Positions 26,292 to 34,771 of a DNA stretch of 64,000 bases are shown piece after piece. The notes below the pieces were generated by a model, which worked only from the letters and a program-made list of their open reading frames with translations, was not told the origin of the DNA and made no database searches. Source of the stretch: Rhodoplanes sp963724735 (GTDB lineage: Bacteria; Pseudomonadota; Alphaproteobacteria; Rhizobiales; Xanthobacteraceae); the NCBI GenBank assembly GCA_963724735.1, contig CAVRVX010000018.1, forward strand, positions 53,600 to 117,599, read 5' to 3'. Each line of letters starts with the position of its first letter. The stretch's first letter is position 1. A program made the translations under genes and the position numbers.

Positions 26292-26507
26292 ATGGCGGAA
26301 GAAATTCGGGCTCCGCTGGCTGGAACCGTGCTGTCGGTTCTGGTCCAGCCCGGCGCAAAGATCGACGTCGATGACGAATTGCTGGTGATCGAAGCGATGA
26401 AAATGGAGAACCTCGTCTACGCGCCCTGCGCCGGCGCGGTGAAAGACATCAAGGTGAGCGCGGGAGAAAAGGTCGACGCGGGCGATCTACTTCTCGTTAT
26501 CGAATAA
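26292..26507 (+). CDS. gcdC: Biotin carrier subunit of glutaconyl-CoA decarboxylase
   Basis: This 71-residue protein is a bare biotinyl domain. The biotin-attachment motif is EAMKM, flanked by APLAGTVLSVLVQPG and CAGAVKDIKVSAGEKVDAGD. The ATG at 26292 follows AAGGGGGAAA; a frame back to 26133 adds unrelated residues. Biotin carries CO2 from the GcdA carboxyltransferase to the membrane GcdB pump. It lies 32 bases before the glutaryl-CoA dehydrogenase gene and upstream of gcdA. Confidence 0.82.
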   Translation: MAEEIRAPLAGTVLSVLVQPGAKIDVDDELLVIEAMKMENLVYAPCAGAVKDIKVSAGEKVDAGDLLLVIE

Positions 26508-26538
26508 CGGCGCTGCGAGTAAGGCAAGCGAGGAAACG

Positions 26539-27699
26539 ATGCAGTTCGAATTGACCGAAGAACAGGCGATGATCCAGGAGACAGCGCGACGCTTTGCGGC
26601 GGAGGAGATCGCGCCGACGCTGATCGAGGAGGAGAAAAAGCACGAGTTCAAGAAGGAGCGCGTCGCCAAGATGGGCGAACTCGGCTTCTTCACCTGCGCG
26701 CTGCCGGAGGAGTTCGGCGGGTCCGGCATGGGCTTCATGGAGTCGGTGCTGATGGCCGAGCAAATCGCCAAGGTCTCGGCCTCGTGGCGGCTGCCGTTCA
26801 ACATGCAGAATCTCGGGCCGTCGCTGACCGTCGCCAAGTTCGGCACGCCGGAGCAGAAGAAGAAGTACATTCCCGGCTGGGTCGCCGGCACGCAGCTCGG
26901 CTTCTTCGCCATGACCGAGCCCAATACCGGCTCGGACGTCGCCAGCATGAAGACCCATGCGATCGACAAGGGCGATCATTTCGAGGTCCACGGCAACAAG
27001 ATGTGGATTTCGCAGGCGCAAGTGGGCGATGCCGGCCTGCTCTACGCCTACACCGACCGTTCCAAGGGCAACAAGGGCATGACCGCCTTCATCATCGAGC
27101 CGAAGAAGATGAAGGGCTGCACCGCCCTGCCGATCGAGACCAAGCTCGGCCTGCACTGCTCGCCGACCGGCGAGTTCGTGTTCGAGGGCATGAAGGTGCC
27201 GAAGGAGAACGTGCTCGGCAAAGTCGGCGAGGGCTTCCGCGTCTGCATGTGGCAGCTCAACCAGACGCGGCTCGGCTGCGCGGCGGGCGCGCTCGGGGTC
27301 GCCGGCGGCGCCCTCGACCTCGCGATCAACTATGCCAACGAGCGCACGCAGTTCGGCAAGCCGATTTCCAAGCACCAGATGGTGCAGGCGCAGATCGCCG
27401 AAATGGTGGTGGAGCATCAGGCCGCACAGATGCTCGTCTACCGTGCCGCCTGGCTCAAGGATCAGGGCAAGCCGAGCCAGTACGAGACCTCGGTCGCCAA
27501 GCTCGCGGCGTCCGAGGCCGCCGTGCATGCGGCGAACGAGTGCATCAAGATTTTCGGCTCCTATGGCTACTCGACCGAGTTTCCCGCCGAGCGCTTCTAT
27601 CGCGATGCCAAATCGCTGCAGATCGTCGAGGGCACCTCGAACGTGCAGAAGATCATCATCTCCGGCATGGCGCTGGGCTTTACGCCCAATCGGGATTGA
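26539..27699 (+). CDS. Glutaryl-CoA dehydrogenase, non-decarboxylating type
   Basis: This 386-residue acyl-CoA dehydrogenase shows FAD and substrate motifs FFAMTEPNTGSDVAS and KMWISQAQVGDAG. The catalytic Glu is in LQIVEGTSNVQK. In decarboxylating glutaryl-CoA dehydrogenases the preceding residue is Tyr (TYEGT); here it is Val, as I recall for the non-decarboxylating Desulfococcus enzyme, and other stretches such as SPTGEFVFEGMKVPKENVLGK also resemble that enzyme. It would oxidise glutaryl-CoA to glutaconyl-CoA. It sits between gcdC and gcdA, whose products complete the decarboxylation. Confidence 0.8.
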   Translation: MQFELTEEQAMIQETARRFAAEEIAPTLIEEEKKHEFKKERVAKMGELGFFTCALPEEFGGSGMGFMESVLMAEQIAKVSASWRLPFNMQNLGPSLTVAKFGTPEQKKKYIPGWVAGTQLGFFAMTEPNTGSDVASMKTHAIDKGDHFEVHGNKMWISQAQVGDAGLLYAYTDRSKGNKGMTAFIIEPKKMKGCTALPIETKLGLHCSPTGEFVFEGMKVPKENVLGKVGEGFRVCMWQLNQTRLGCAAGALGVAGGALDLAINYANERTQFGKPISKHQMVQAQIAEMVVEHQAAQMLVYRAAWLKDQGKPSQYETSVAKLAASEAAVHAANECIKIFGSYGYSTEFPAERFYRDAKSLQIVEGTSNVQKIIISGMALGFTPNRD

Positions 27700-27765
27700 T
27701 GCGAAACCGTCGTCATTGCGAAAGCCAAGCCAAGCGAACGTGCGAACTGCCTTTCACCCCTCCTC

Positions 27766-27860
27766 TCGTCACCGCCGGGCTTGACCCGGCGGTCCATTCG
27801 ACATCGCCGCATCCCCGGAAACTCCGCATGGATGCGCGGGTCAAGCCCGGGCATGACGAA
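27766..27860. repeat. Intergenic palindromic repeat before gcdA
   Basis: CGCCGGGCTTGACCCGG near the left and GCGGGTCAAGCCCGGGCATG near the right form an imperfect inverted repeat. The same core outlines the first repeat in dnaE2 (7721-7948). It lies between the glutaryl-CoA dehydrogenase gene and gcdA and may fold in the mRNA. Confidence 0.65.
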
Positions 27861-27906
27861 ATAAGGACAGGGGTAGTTGGTTCAATAAGATCCGTGAGGA
27901 TATAAA

Positions 27907-29640
27907 ATGAGACCCTATTTCGAAAGCATGCCGGGTTTTGGCAAGGAGCTTAAAGAAAAGGTCATTGCGCGCACGCTCGAAAGCCGGCGTCAGCTGGAAG
28001 CGGTGGAGGCCGAGATCGCCGCGGCGCGGCAGGCCCGGATGGAAGTCGGCATACCGGCGGCCGAGATCAACAAGCGCGGCGCGCTCACGGTTTGGCAGCG
28101 TCTCGACTACCTGGTCGACCCGGGCACCTTTTGTCCGCTGCACAGCCTGTACAATCCGGAGGACAACGAGGAAGGCACCACCAATGTGGTCGACGGGCTC
28201 GGCAAGATCGCCGGCCGCTGGGCGGTGATCATCGGCTTCGACAACAAGGTTCTGGCGGGCGCGTGGATTCCGGGACAGGCCGAGAACATCCTGCGGGTCA
28301 CCAATCTCGCCAAGCGCTTGCACATTCCGCTCGTGTGGCTGGTCAATTGCAGCGGCGTGAAGCTGCCCGATCAGGAAAAGTTCTACGCCGACCGCCGCGG
28401 CGGCGGCACTTGCTTCTACCGCCATGCCGAGCTGGAGCAGATGGGCATCCCGATCCTCGCCGGCATCTGGGGCACCAATCCGGCGGGCGGCGGCTATCAG
28501 AGCATCAGCCCGACGATCCTGCTCGCGCACAAGGACGCGAACATGGCGGTCGGCGGGGTCGGCATCGTCTCTGGCATGTCGCCCAAGGGCGGCTTCGACG
28601 TCGACAACCTCGAAGAGCTGATCGCCAAGACGCGCGATCTGCGCGAACGGCCGCCCGGCAGCGTCGCCACGCATTACGACGCGACCGGCTTTTTCACTCA
28701 CGTGTTCGACACCGAGCACCAGGTGCTCGACGGCCTCAAGGATTACATGCGGGCGATCCCCGCCTATGACCCGAAATTCTTCCGCGTGGCGGCGCCCGCC
28801 GAGCCGCGCTTTGCCGCGTCCGACCTCTACCACCTTCTGCCGTTCAATCAGCGCGAGACCTATTCCTTCGAGGACATTCTCGCCCGCCTGGTCGACGGCA
28901 GCGAGCATTTGGAGTTCCGCCCCGATTACGGCCCCGAAGTCTATACCGGGCTGGTCAAGTTCGATGGAATGCTGGTCGGCGTGATCGCCAACCGGCAAGG
29001 GCTTTTGCCGCGCGGCTATCCCGAATACGCCAATTATCCGGGCATCGGCGGCAAGCTCTACCGGCAGGGCCTGATCAAGATGAACGAGTTCGTGACCCTG
29101 TGCGGGCGCGACCGCGTGCCGATCGCCTGGTTCCAGGACACGACCGGCATCGATGTCGGCGACATCGCGGAAAAGGCCGAGCTGCTCGGCCTTGGCCAAT
29201 CGCTGATCTATTCGATCCAGAACACCGATCTTCCAATGATGCTCACGGTGCTGCGCAAGGGCAGCGCCGCCGCGCATTACATCATGGGCGGGCCGACGGC
29301 GAACCGGCACAATGCGTTCACGCTCGGCACGGCGGCAACCGAAATCTATGTGATGCATGGCGAGACGGCCGCCGTCGCAAGCTTTGCGCGGCGCGCCATC
29401 AAGGACAAGGACGCGGGGAAGTCGCTGCAGCCGGTCGCCGACAAGATGAACGAGGTGGCGAAGAAATACTTCGACACCTCGCGCCCGGCCTATTGCGCGC
29501 ACGCCGGCTTCGTCGACGAAATCGTCGATCTCACGCGGCTGCGCGATTATCTGAAGGCGTTCGCCGGGGCGGTTTATCAAAATCCGAAATCGATCTGCCC
29601 GCGCCACCAGATGCTGCTGCCGCGCATCATCAAGGGGTGA
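27907..29640 (+). CDS. gcdA: Glutaconyl-CoA decarboxylase, carboxyltransferase alpha subunit
   Basis: This 577-residue subunit moves the carboxyl group of glutaconyl-CoA to biotin, leaving crotonyl-CoA. It opens MRPYFESMPGFGKELKE, and both halves have the crotonase-like carboxyltransferase fold, with AGIWGTNPAGGGYQSISP and GGPTANRHNAFTLGTAATEIYVMHGE. Length is close to the Acidaminococcus enzyme (587 residues as I recall). It is co-directional with gcdC and gdh and convergent with gcdB/gcdD. Confidence 0.88.
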   Translation: MRPYFESMPGFGKELKEKVIARTLESRRQLEAVEAEIAAARQARMEVGIPAAEINKRGALTVWQRLDYLVDPGTFCPLHSLYNPEDNEEGTTNVVDGLGKIAGRWAVIIGFDNKVLAGAWIPGQAENILRVTNLAKRLHIPLVWLVNCSGVKLPDQEKFYADRRGGGTCFYRHAELEQMGIPILAGIWGTNPAGGGYQSISPTILLAHKDANMAVGGVGIVSGMSPKGGFDVDNLEELIAKTRDLRERPPGSVATHYDATGFFTHVFDTEHQVLDGLKDYMRAIPAYDPKFFRVAAPAEPRFAASDLYHLLPFNQRETYSFEDILARLVDGSEHLEFRPDYGPEVYTGLVKFDGMLVGVIANRQGLLPRGYPEYANYPGIGGKLYRQGLIKMNEFVTLCGRDRVPIAWFQDTTGIDVGDIAEKAELLGLGQSLIYSIQNTDLPMMLTVLRKGSAAAHYIMGGPTANRHNAFTLGTAATEIYVMHGETAAVASFARRAIKDKDAGKSLQPVADKMNEVAKKYFDTSRPAYCAHAGFVDEIVDLTRLRDYLKAFAGAVYQNPKSICPRHQMLLPRIIKG

Positions 29641-29782
29641 GCCGCGCGTTTCTCTCCGTCAGCTGGGGAGAGAGCCCACGGCTCTCATCGTCGGCGCTCG
29701 TCGCATGGGCGAAAGCGCCATTAAAAAATCAAAGGGCCGCGCCTTTCGACGCAGCCCAATGATTGATGAATGAGGAGTTCAG

Positions 29783-29820
29783 CTCGTTCGCCCTCCCCGC
29801 AAACGGAGAGGGCGAACGAG
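29783..29820. terminator. Bidirectional terminator between gcdA and gcdB
   Basis: CTCGTTCGCCCTC and GAGGGCGAACGAG form a perfect 13-bp stem with a 12-base loop. It is placed between converging genes, 142 bases after gcdA and 3 bases after the gcdB stop. Confidence 0.7.
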
Positions 29821-29823
29821 GCC

Positions 29824-31060
29824 TCAGATCAGCCCCATGCCCTTGAGCACGGAGAGCATGACGGCGGCGGCGGCGACCGAGCCGATCTGCCCGCCAGTAT
29901 TGGCGCCCATGGCGTGCATCAGCAAGAAGTTCTGCTTGTTGTAGCGCTGGCCCTGCGCCTGCACCACGCGCGCCGCCATCGGATAGGCCGAGATGCCGGC
30001 CGCGCCGATGAGCGGATTGATCTTGCCGCCCGAGAGATAATACCAGGCCTTGCCGAACAGCACGCCGACCACCGTGTCGAGGCAGATGGCGACAAAGCCG
30101 AGCGCGAAGATCGCGAGCGTGGTGGGCTTGAGGAATTGCTCTGCCTGCATCGTCGCGCCGATCGCGACGCCAAGGAACAGGGTGGCAATGTTGGCGATCT
30201 CGTTCTCCGAGGCTTTCGTCAAACGCTCGACGGCGCCGCTTTCGCGGAAGAAGTTTCCGAGCATGATCGAGCCCATCAGCGGTAAGCCCTTGGGCGCGAT
30301 CAGGCCGGTGACGATCGTCACCGCAATCGGAAACAAGAGCTTCGCGTTTTTCGAGACGGTCCGCTTGACCGCCGGCATCGTGGTCTTGCGCTCCTTCTCG
30401 GTGGTCAGCGCCTTCATGATCGGCGGCTGGATGATCGGCACCAGCGCCATGTAGGAATAGGCCGCGACCGAAATTGGCCCGAGCAGTTCGGGCGCATACC
30501 GGGCCGAGACATAGATCGCGGTCGGCCCGTCGCAGGCCCCGATGATGGCGATGCTGACCGCGTGCAGTTCTTTGAAGCCGAGCGCGAGCGCGAGCAGCAG
30601 CGTAAGGAAGATGCCGCACTGGCCGGCGGCGCCGAACAGCAGGATCTTCGGGTTTTCGAGCAGCGGCCCGAAATCGGTCATCGCCCCGATGCCGATGAAG
30701 ATCAGGAGCGGAAACAGCTCGTTGGCGATGCCGGCATTGTAGATCGTGCGCAGGAAGCCGGTGTCTTCCTTGGCTATTTCCTTAGCCGCTTCCGGAACGA
30801 CGCCGCCCGTCAACTCGAACACCTGACTTGGCGCCGGCATCGAGGCCCTGGTGCATCAGGTCGCCCAGCGGGATATTGACGAGCAGGCAGCCGAAGCCGA
30901 TGGGGACGAGCAGCAACGGCTCAACGTCCTTCTTCACGCCGAGATAGATCAGCGTCCCGCCAATCAACAGCATGATGACGTTCTTCAGCCCGCCGAGCGT
31001 AAAAAGGAACGCCACGCCGTCGGTAAGGCCGCTCAGACCATCGAGGATGTTCGAAAGCAT
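29824..31060 (-). CDS. gcdB: Na+-translocating decarboxylase beta subunit, frameshifted
   Basis: GcdB is the membrane pump that couples decarboxylation of carboxybiotin to Na+ export. The N-terminal part (31060 to about 30836) contains KKDVEPLLLVPIGFGCLLVN, and the rest continues in another frame with GAMTDFGPLLENPK, GACDGPTAIYVSARYAPELL, YSYMALVPIIQPPIMKAL and GGKINPLIGAAGISAYPMAA. The frames join around 30829-30840 (DAG then APSQVFEL) and need one base removed, or two added. The restored protein is about 411 residues with about ten membrane segments. Sequence error and a real mutation cannot be told apart here. Confidence 0.82.
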
Positions 31061-31072
31061 GGGCTCCTCCCG

Positions 31073-31222
31073 CTAGGACTGCTTGGTCAGACCGCCGCCT
31101 TCGGCGGACAGCGGGAAGATTTTCTTCAGCAGATAGATCGACCAGATGAGGATCGTGAGCGTGAGGAAGGTGCCCCCGATGCCGATGATCATCATCGTCA
31201 GTCCGAATGCCAGTTTACCCAT
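31073..31222 (-). CDS. gcdD: Small membrane subunit of glutaconyl-CoA decarboxylase (OadG/GcdD-like)
   Basis: This 49-residue protein has one membrane helix (FGLTMMIIGIGGTFLTLTIL) and a short polar tail, the pattern of the OadG family small subunit that assembles the decarboxylase. The ATG giving MGKLAFG is preferred; a longer upstream frame is poor. It lies 12 bases before gcdB in the same direction. It is too small for strong homology inference, but position and topology agree. Confidence 0.65.
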   Translation of the reverse strand: MGKLAFGLTMMIIGIGGTFLTLTILIWSIYLLKKIFPLSAEGGGLTKQS

Positions 31223-31407
31223 GCTGTGTCCCCGTGCCTGACCCCGCTCGGCGGAAGCCACCCAGACGACTGTCCAAGCGCCCCGGTCGACGGCCACAGT
31301 GCTGTCATAGTGTGCCGCGGGCGGTCAGAAAAGCAAAATAACTTCTCCTCGCGGCTATTTTGACATCGGGAGCGCGGGGTGAAAGAGCGTGCGCCCAGAT
31401 TTCGCGT

Positions 31408-31980
31408 CTATTCCTGGGCGACCGGGGGGTCGGGATCCTCCGACCAGGCGTCGCCCTGCGGGGCGGGGTATTTTCGCAACAGGCGGTGGCACAATTCGAC
31501 GTGTCCGGCCTCCTCCTCGACGAATTCCTTCGCCATCTCCCGAACCTTAGCGTCGGGCGCCGTCGCGACCACGTGCTGGAAATAGGCGAGCGCGCGTTCT
31601 TCGCCGGCCAGCGCCATTGTCAACGCATGCCAAGGCGTCATCAAATAATGCGCGTCGCCGAGATCGGCCTTTTCCGGACTCTCGCCCGTTCCCCAATCGG
31701 GCATTTGGCGAGCATGCGCGACCACGTCGATGTCTCCGGCCATGTGCTGGATTTCGTCGCGGTGGATCCCCTCGGCGCGGGCGAGATCGCGGAACACGAC
31801 TGCGAGCTCCGCATTGCTGAAGGTCTCCATCTGGTCGGCGAGCATAAGGTAGCGCTCGACCGCATCGGCCTCGATCTGCCAGGCGATGGCGAACAGATCG
31901 GCGAGGCTTGCGACGATCGGCCCGTCGGTCGGTTCTCCCGGTTGTACGGCTGCGCGCGGGTCGTCGCTTGACGCACTCAT
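31408..31980 (-). CDS. Rubrerythrin-like ferritin-family protein
   Basis: This 190-residue protein has a four-helix diiron pattern: the E in EADAVERY, EGIHRDEIQH, ALAGEERALAYFQHV and EFVEEEAGHVELCH supply Glu and His ligands. No rubredoxin domain is present. Such proteins remove peroxide or oxygen in anaerobes. It overlaps korB by four bases and is the last gene of korA-korB, which suggests protection of the oxygen-sensitive oxidoreductase or benzoyl-CoA reductase. Confidence 0.8.
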   Translation of the reverse strand: MSASSDDPRAAVQPGEPTDGPIVASLADLFAIAWQIEADAVERYLMLADQMETFSNAELAVVFRDLARAEGIHRDEIQHMAGDIDVVAHARQMPDWGTGESPEKADLGDAHYLMTPWHALTMALAGEERALAYFQHVVATAPDAKVREMAKEFVEEEAGHVELCHRLLRKYPAPQGDAWSEDPDPPVAQE

Positions 31981-32804
31981 ATCTCGAACTCCTTTTCCAG
32001 CTCGGAGACGTCGGCGGTCGCCTGCCCGACAGGTGGCCGGTAGGGACGCCGGTCGCCGCGATAAAGAACGCCGAGATTGAACCCGTCGTCAGTCATGATG
32101 CGCCGTGCGGCGGCGGCGGGATCGTTGGTCGCCACGACCGGGGCCGGATGAACGAGATTCTTCCACTCCCGCTGATCCGGCCGGAAGGTAACACACTGGC
32201 TCAACACCTCGACGAACGAGAAGCCCGGATGCCGGATCGCCTCAGCAATCACCTTCGCCGTCTCGTTGGGATGGCCCGCAAAGCAGCGGGCGATAAAGTT
32301 CGCGCCCGACGCAAGCGCAATCACCAGCGGGTGGAACGGCCGCAATCCGGTGCCGCCAGGCGACAATGCAGTGTCGAAATCGGGTTCCGTCGTGGGCGAC
32401 GGCTGACCCTTGGTCATGCCGTAGATGTGATTGTCCATCACGACATACGTCATGTCGATGTTGCGGCGGCAGGCGTGGAGGAAGTGGTTACCTCCAATCG
32501 AATAGCCATCGCCGTCGCCGGTGGCCACGACGACCGTGAGGTCCGGCCGCGCGACTTTCAGTCCCGCCGCGACCGCGAGCGCGCGTCCATGAACGCCATG
32601 GAAGCCGTAGCAACTCGTGTAAGCCGGAATGCGCGACGAACATCCGATGCCCGACACGACCGCGATATTCTCGGGGGCGAGGTCGAGTTCGGCGAAGGCG
32701 CGCGTAAACGCCAGCAGCACGTGATAGTCGCCGCAGCCAGGACACCAGATCGGCTTGATGTCCGATTTGAAGTCTTGCACCCTCGCTCGCGGGTCGGCGT
32801 TCAT
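31977..32804 (-). CDS. korB: 2-oxoacid:ferredoxin oxidoreductase beta subunit
   Basis: This 275-residue thiamine diphosphate subunit has IWCPGCGDYHVLLAF near the start and the ThDP/Mg motif ATGDGDGYSIGGNHF. Residues near DMTYVVMDNHIYGMTKGQPSP match KorB. With KorA it decarboxylates 2-oxoglutarate (probably) to reduce ferredoxin, the electron donor of class I benzoyl-CoA reductase. Substrate choice between 2-oxoglutarate and phenylglyoxylate is inferred from the two-subunit form and position. Confidence 0.85.
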   Translation of the reverse strand: MNADPRARVQDFKSDIKPIWCPGCGDYHVLLAFTRAFAELDLAPENIAVVSGIGCSSRIPAYTSCYGFHGVHGRALAVAAGLKVARPDLTVVVATGDGDGYSIGGNHFLHACRRNIDMTYVVMDNHIYGMTKGQPSPTTEPDFDTALSPGGTGLRPFHPLVIALASGANFIARCFAGHPNETAKVIAEAIRHPGFSFVEVLSQCVTFRPDQREWKNLVHPAPVVATNDPAAAARRIMTDDGFNLGVLYRGDRRPYRPPVGQATADVSELEKEFEI

Positions 32805-34522
32805 GCGTTTCTCCAGTCCATGAGTGCGCGATGGATTTCGCCGGGCCTCAAGGGCAAAGGCCCGGGCGCATGCAGCACGCGCACCTCATCGGGCAGTTCG
32901 TAATGCGCCTTGAGATAGCGGTGGAACTGGGCGCCGTGGCTTTGTTCGACGATAAGGGCCTTGGTCACGCCCGCAAGCGCCGCCGCCATCTCCAGCGGAC
33001 GCGCCGGCGCGATCAGGCGCGGCGCTATGAGGCGCACCTCGACCCCCTCGGCGCGCGCCCGCGCGATCGCCTCGCGGACCGCGCCGGTGAGCGAACCCCA
33101 GGTGATCACAGCCAAATCGCCCGTGCCCTCGAGCGTCGCCCAGTGATCGCCGAAGTTGAAATTCTCCAGTTTGTCGCGCCGCTTGTCGAGCTGGGCGCGA
33201 TGGTCGGCGGCGCTGCCGGTCGGAATTCCGTAAACCGTATGGGTCAACCCATCCGCCGTGTACGCGCCGCCGCGCGTTCCCGGAATCGCCATCGGCGAGA
33301 CGCCTGCGCCTCCGAGCGCATAGCGCTGGTACGGCGTCTCGATGTCGCGCGCGCGCAGCCGCTCTCCGATAAAGGCGAGATCGGCCGGCCGTTCGATCGC
33401 CGCCTGAGCTTGGCCGATAAGCTGATCGGACAGCACGATCGCCGGCGTCTGCAGCGTCTCGGCTAGATAGACCGCCCGTTGGGCGGTGAACACGCAGTCG
33501 CTGACCGACTGCGGCGCAAGCACGAGGCGCGGCGCATCGCCGTGCACGCCGTACACCGCAATGTTGAGGTCGCTCTGCTCCGCCTTGGTCGGGATTCCGG
33601 TCGACGGTCCGCCGCGCATCACATCGATCACGACGATGGGAATTTCCGCCGCCGTCGCGAGTCCGAGCGCCTCGACCATCAGCGACAGGCCCGGGCCCGA
33701 GGTCGCCGTCAGCGCCGGCGTGCCGCCATACGACGCGCCGATAATCATATTGACGGAGGCGAGTTCGTCCTCCGCCTGCAGCGTCACCCCGCCGACCTTG
33801 GCAAGATTGGACGCGAGCCATTCGAGGATGTCGGTCGCCGGCGTGATCGGATAAGCCGCGGCGAAGCGAACCCCGCCCCGCACCGCCCCCAGCGCGGCCG
33901 CCTCGTTGCCGGAGATGAGCCAACGCTTGGCGGCAGCGCGCGCGGGGGGATCGAGGGGACGGGTGAGATCAAGCCCCTCCGCCGCCGCCGCGCCGGCGTT
34001 GACCGCCGCAAGATTGGCCTCGACCGCGGCAGGCCCCTTTGCGCCAAACCGCCTGTTGAGCAGGCCCCGCAACACGTCCTCGGGAAGGCCAATCAGTTTG
34101 GCGGCGATCCCCAGCGCGATCATGTTCGGCCGCCGATCCGGCCGCGACCTCAGCATATCCTTGAACGGCACATCGATGGCGCGGGCGCCCGCCACGGCAA
34201 CGCCTTGCGGGCGGTCGCCGCCCTGCGGATCGCCGATGACAAGGCTATCGGGACCGAGCGGGATTTCCGCGTCGAAGCGTTGCGCATTGTGCCAATCGAC
34301 GCCGATCAGGAGGTCGAAGCGATCCGCGTGGCACTCGACCGGATGCGTCGCGAGGCGGAGGAAGGCGGCGGCTTCGCCACCGCGGATCTGCGCGCCGACC
34401 GAGCGGGTGAGAAAACCGTACCAGCCGGCCGCGCTCGCCGCTTCGAGCAGCATGGCGCCGGTGGTCAATACGCCTGCGCCGCCGCTCCCCACAAAGGCAA
34501 TCGAAACGTCGGAACCCGCCAT
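32801..34522 (-). CDS. korA: 2-oxoacid:ferredoxin oxidoreductase alpha subunit (gamma-alpha fusion)
   Basis: This 573-residue protein joins an N-terminal gamma-type domain (IAFVGSGGAGVLTTGAMLLEAA) to an alpha pyrimidine-binding domain (AAYPITPATDILEWLA, TATSGPGLSLMVEALGLA). The fusion is usual for KorA. The ATG at 34522 is chosen because AGAGAGGGA lies just upstream; a frame to 34579 begins with non-conserved residues. It is transcribed from the shared region that also drives had. The promoter region contains the conserved 26-bp site at 34641. Confidence 0.87.
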   Translation of the reverse strand: MAGSDVSIAFVGSGGAGVLTTGAMLLEAASAAGWYGFLTRSVGAQIRGGEAAAFLRLATHPVECHADRFDLLIGVDWHNAQRFDAEIPLGPDSLVIGDPQGGDRPQGVAVAGARAIDVPFKDMLRSRPDRRPNMIALGIAAKLIGLPEDVLRGLLNRRFGAKGPAAVEANLAAVNAGAAAAEGLDLTRPLDPPARAAAKRWLISGNEAAALGAVRGGVRFAAAYPITPATDILEWLASNLAKVGGVTLQAEDELASVNMIIGASYGGTPALTATSGPGLSLMVEALGLATAAEIPIVVIDVMRGGPSTGIPTKAEQSDLNIAVYGVHGDAPRLVLAPQSVSDCVFTAQRAVYLAETLQTPAIVLSDQLIGQAQAAIERPADLAFIGERLRARDIETPYQRYALGGAGVSPMAIPGTRGGAYTADGLTHTVYGIPTGSAADHRAQLDKRRDKLENFNFGDHWATLEGTGDLAVITWGSLTGAVREAIARARAEGVEVRLIAPRLIAPARPLEMAAALAGVTKALIVEQSHGAQFHRYLKAHYELPDEVRVLHAPGPLPLRPGEIHRALMDWRNA

Positions 34523-34640
34523 GAATCCATCCCTCTCTGAGCCGCCCGGCGCAGGACGACGAGCGGTATGCCCTTCCATCCCCAGTTCGATCCGTCTTTT
34601 TGCGGATGTGCTCCGTCTATATTCGAATCCTTCTTGACTC

Positions 34641-34666
34641 TAAATAAGCATTCCAGTACTGAATTA
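34641..34666 (+). promoter_or_regulatory. Conserved operator candidate, site A (korA/had intergenic)
   Basis: The sequence reads TAAATAAGCATT, three bases, GTACTG, then AATTA. Nineteen of 26 positions are identical to sites B (44738) and C (56249). It lies almost midway between the divergent korA and had start codons, so one bound protein could control both operons. The binding protein is unknown. The surrounding 249 bases (34523-34771) contain no other gene. Confidence 0.6.
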
Positions 34667-34771
34667 CGTTAATAACCCGCCTTTGCCGATTGTCAATGCG
34701 GAGCCGGGCGGTACATTAAGAAGTCCGGCAAGACAAGAAACGGCCGAAGGAAACGTACAAGGGGAAAGCGA

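Noticed and set aside
27766..27860. CRISPR-like repeats
   Set aside because: The repeats are single palindromic elements without regular spacers; no cas gene is present anywhere in the window.
30851..31363. A plus-strand open frame of 170 residues across gcdB and gcdD
   Set aside because: Antisense to the frameshifted gcdB and gcdD; no similarity recognised.
31977..34522. KorAB as the phenylglyoxylate dehydrogenase
   Set aside because: The known enzyme has five subunits including a flavoprotein; this two-subunit form matches 2-oxoglutarate:ferredoxin oxidoreductase better. Not excluded, but not claimed.
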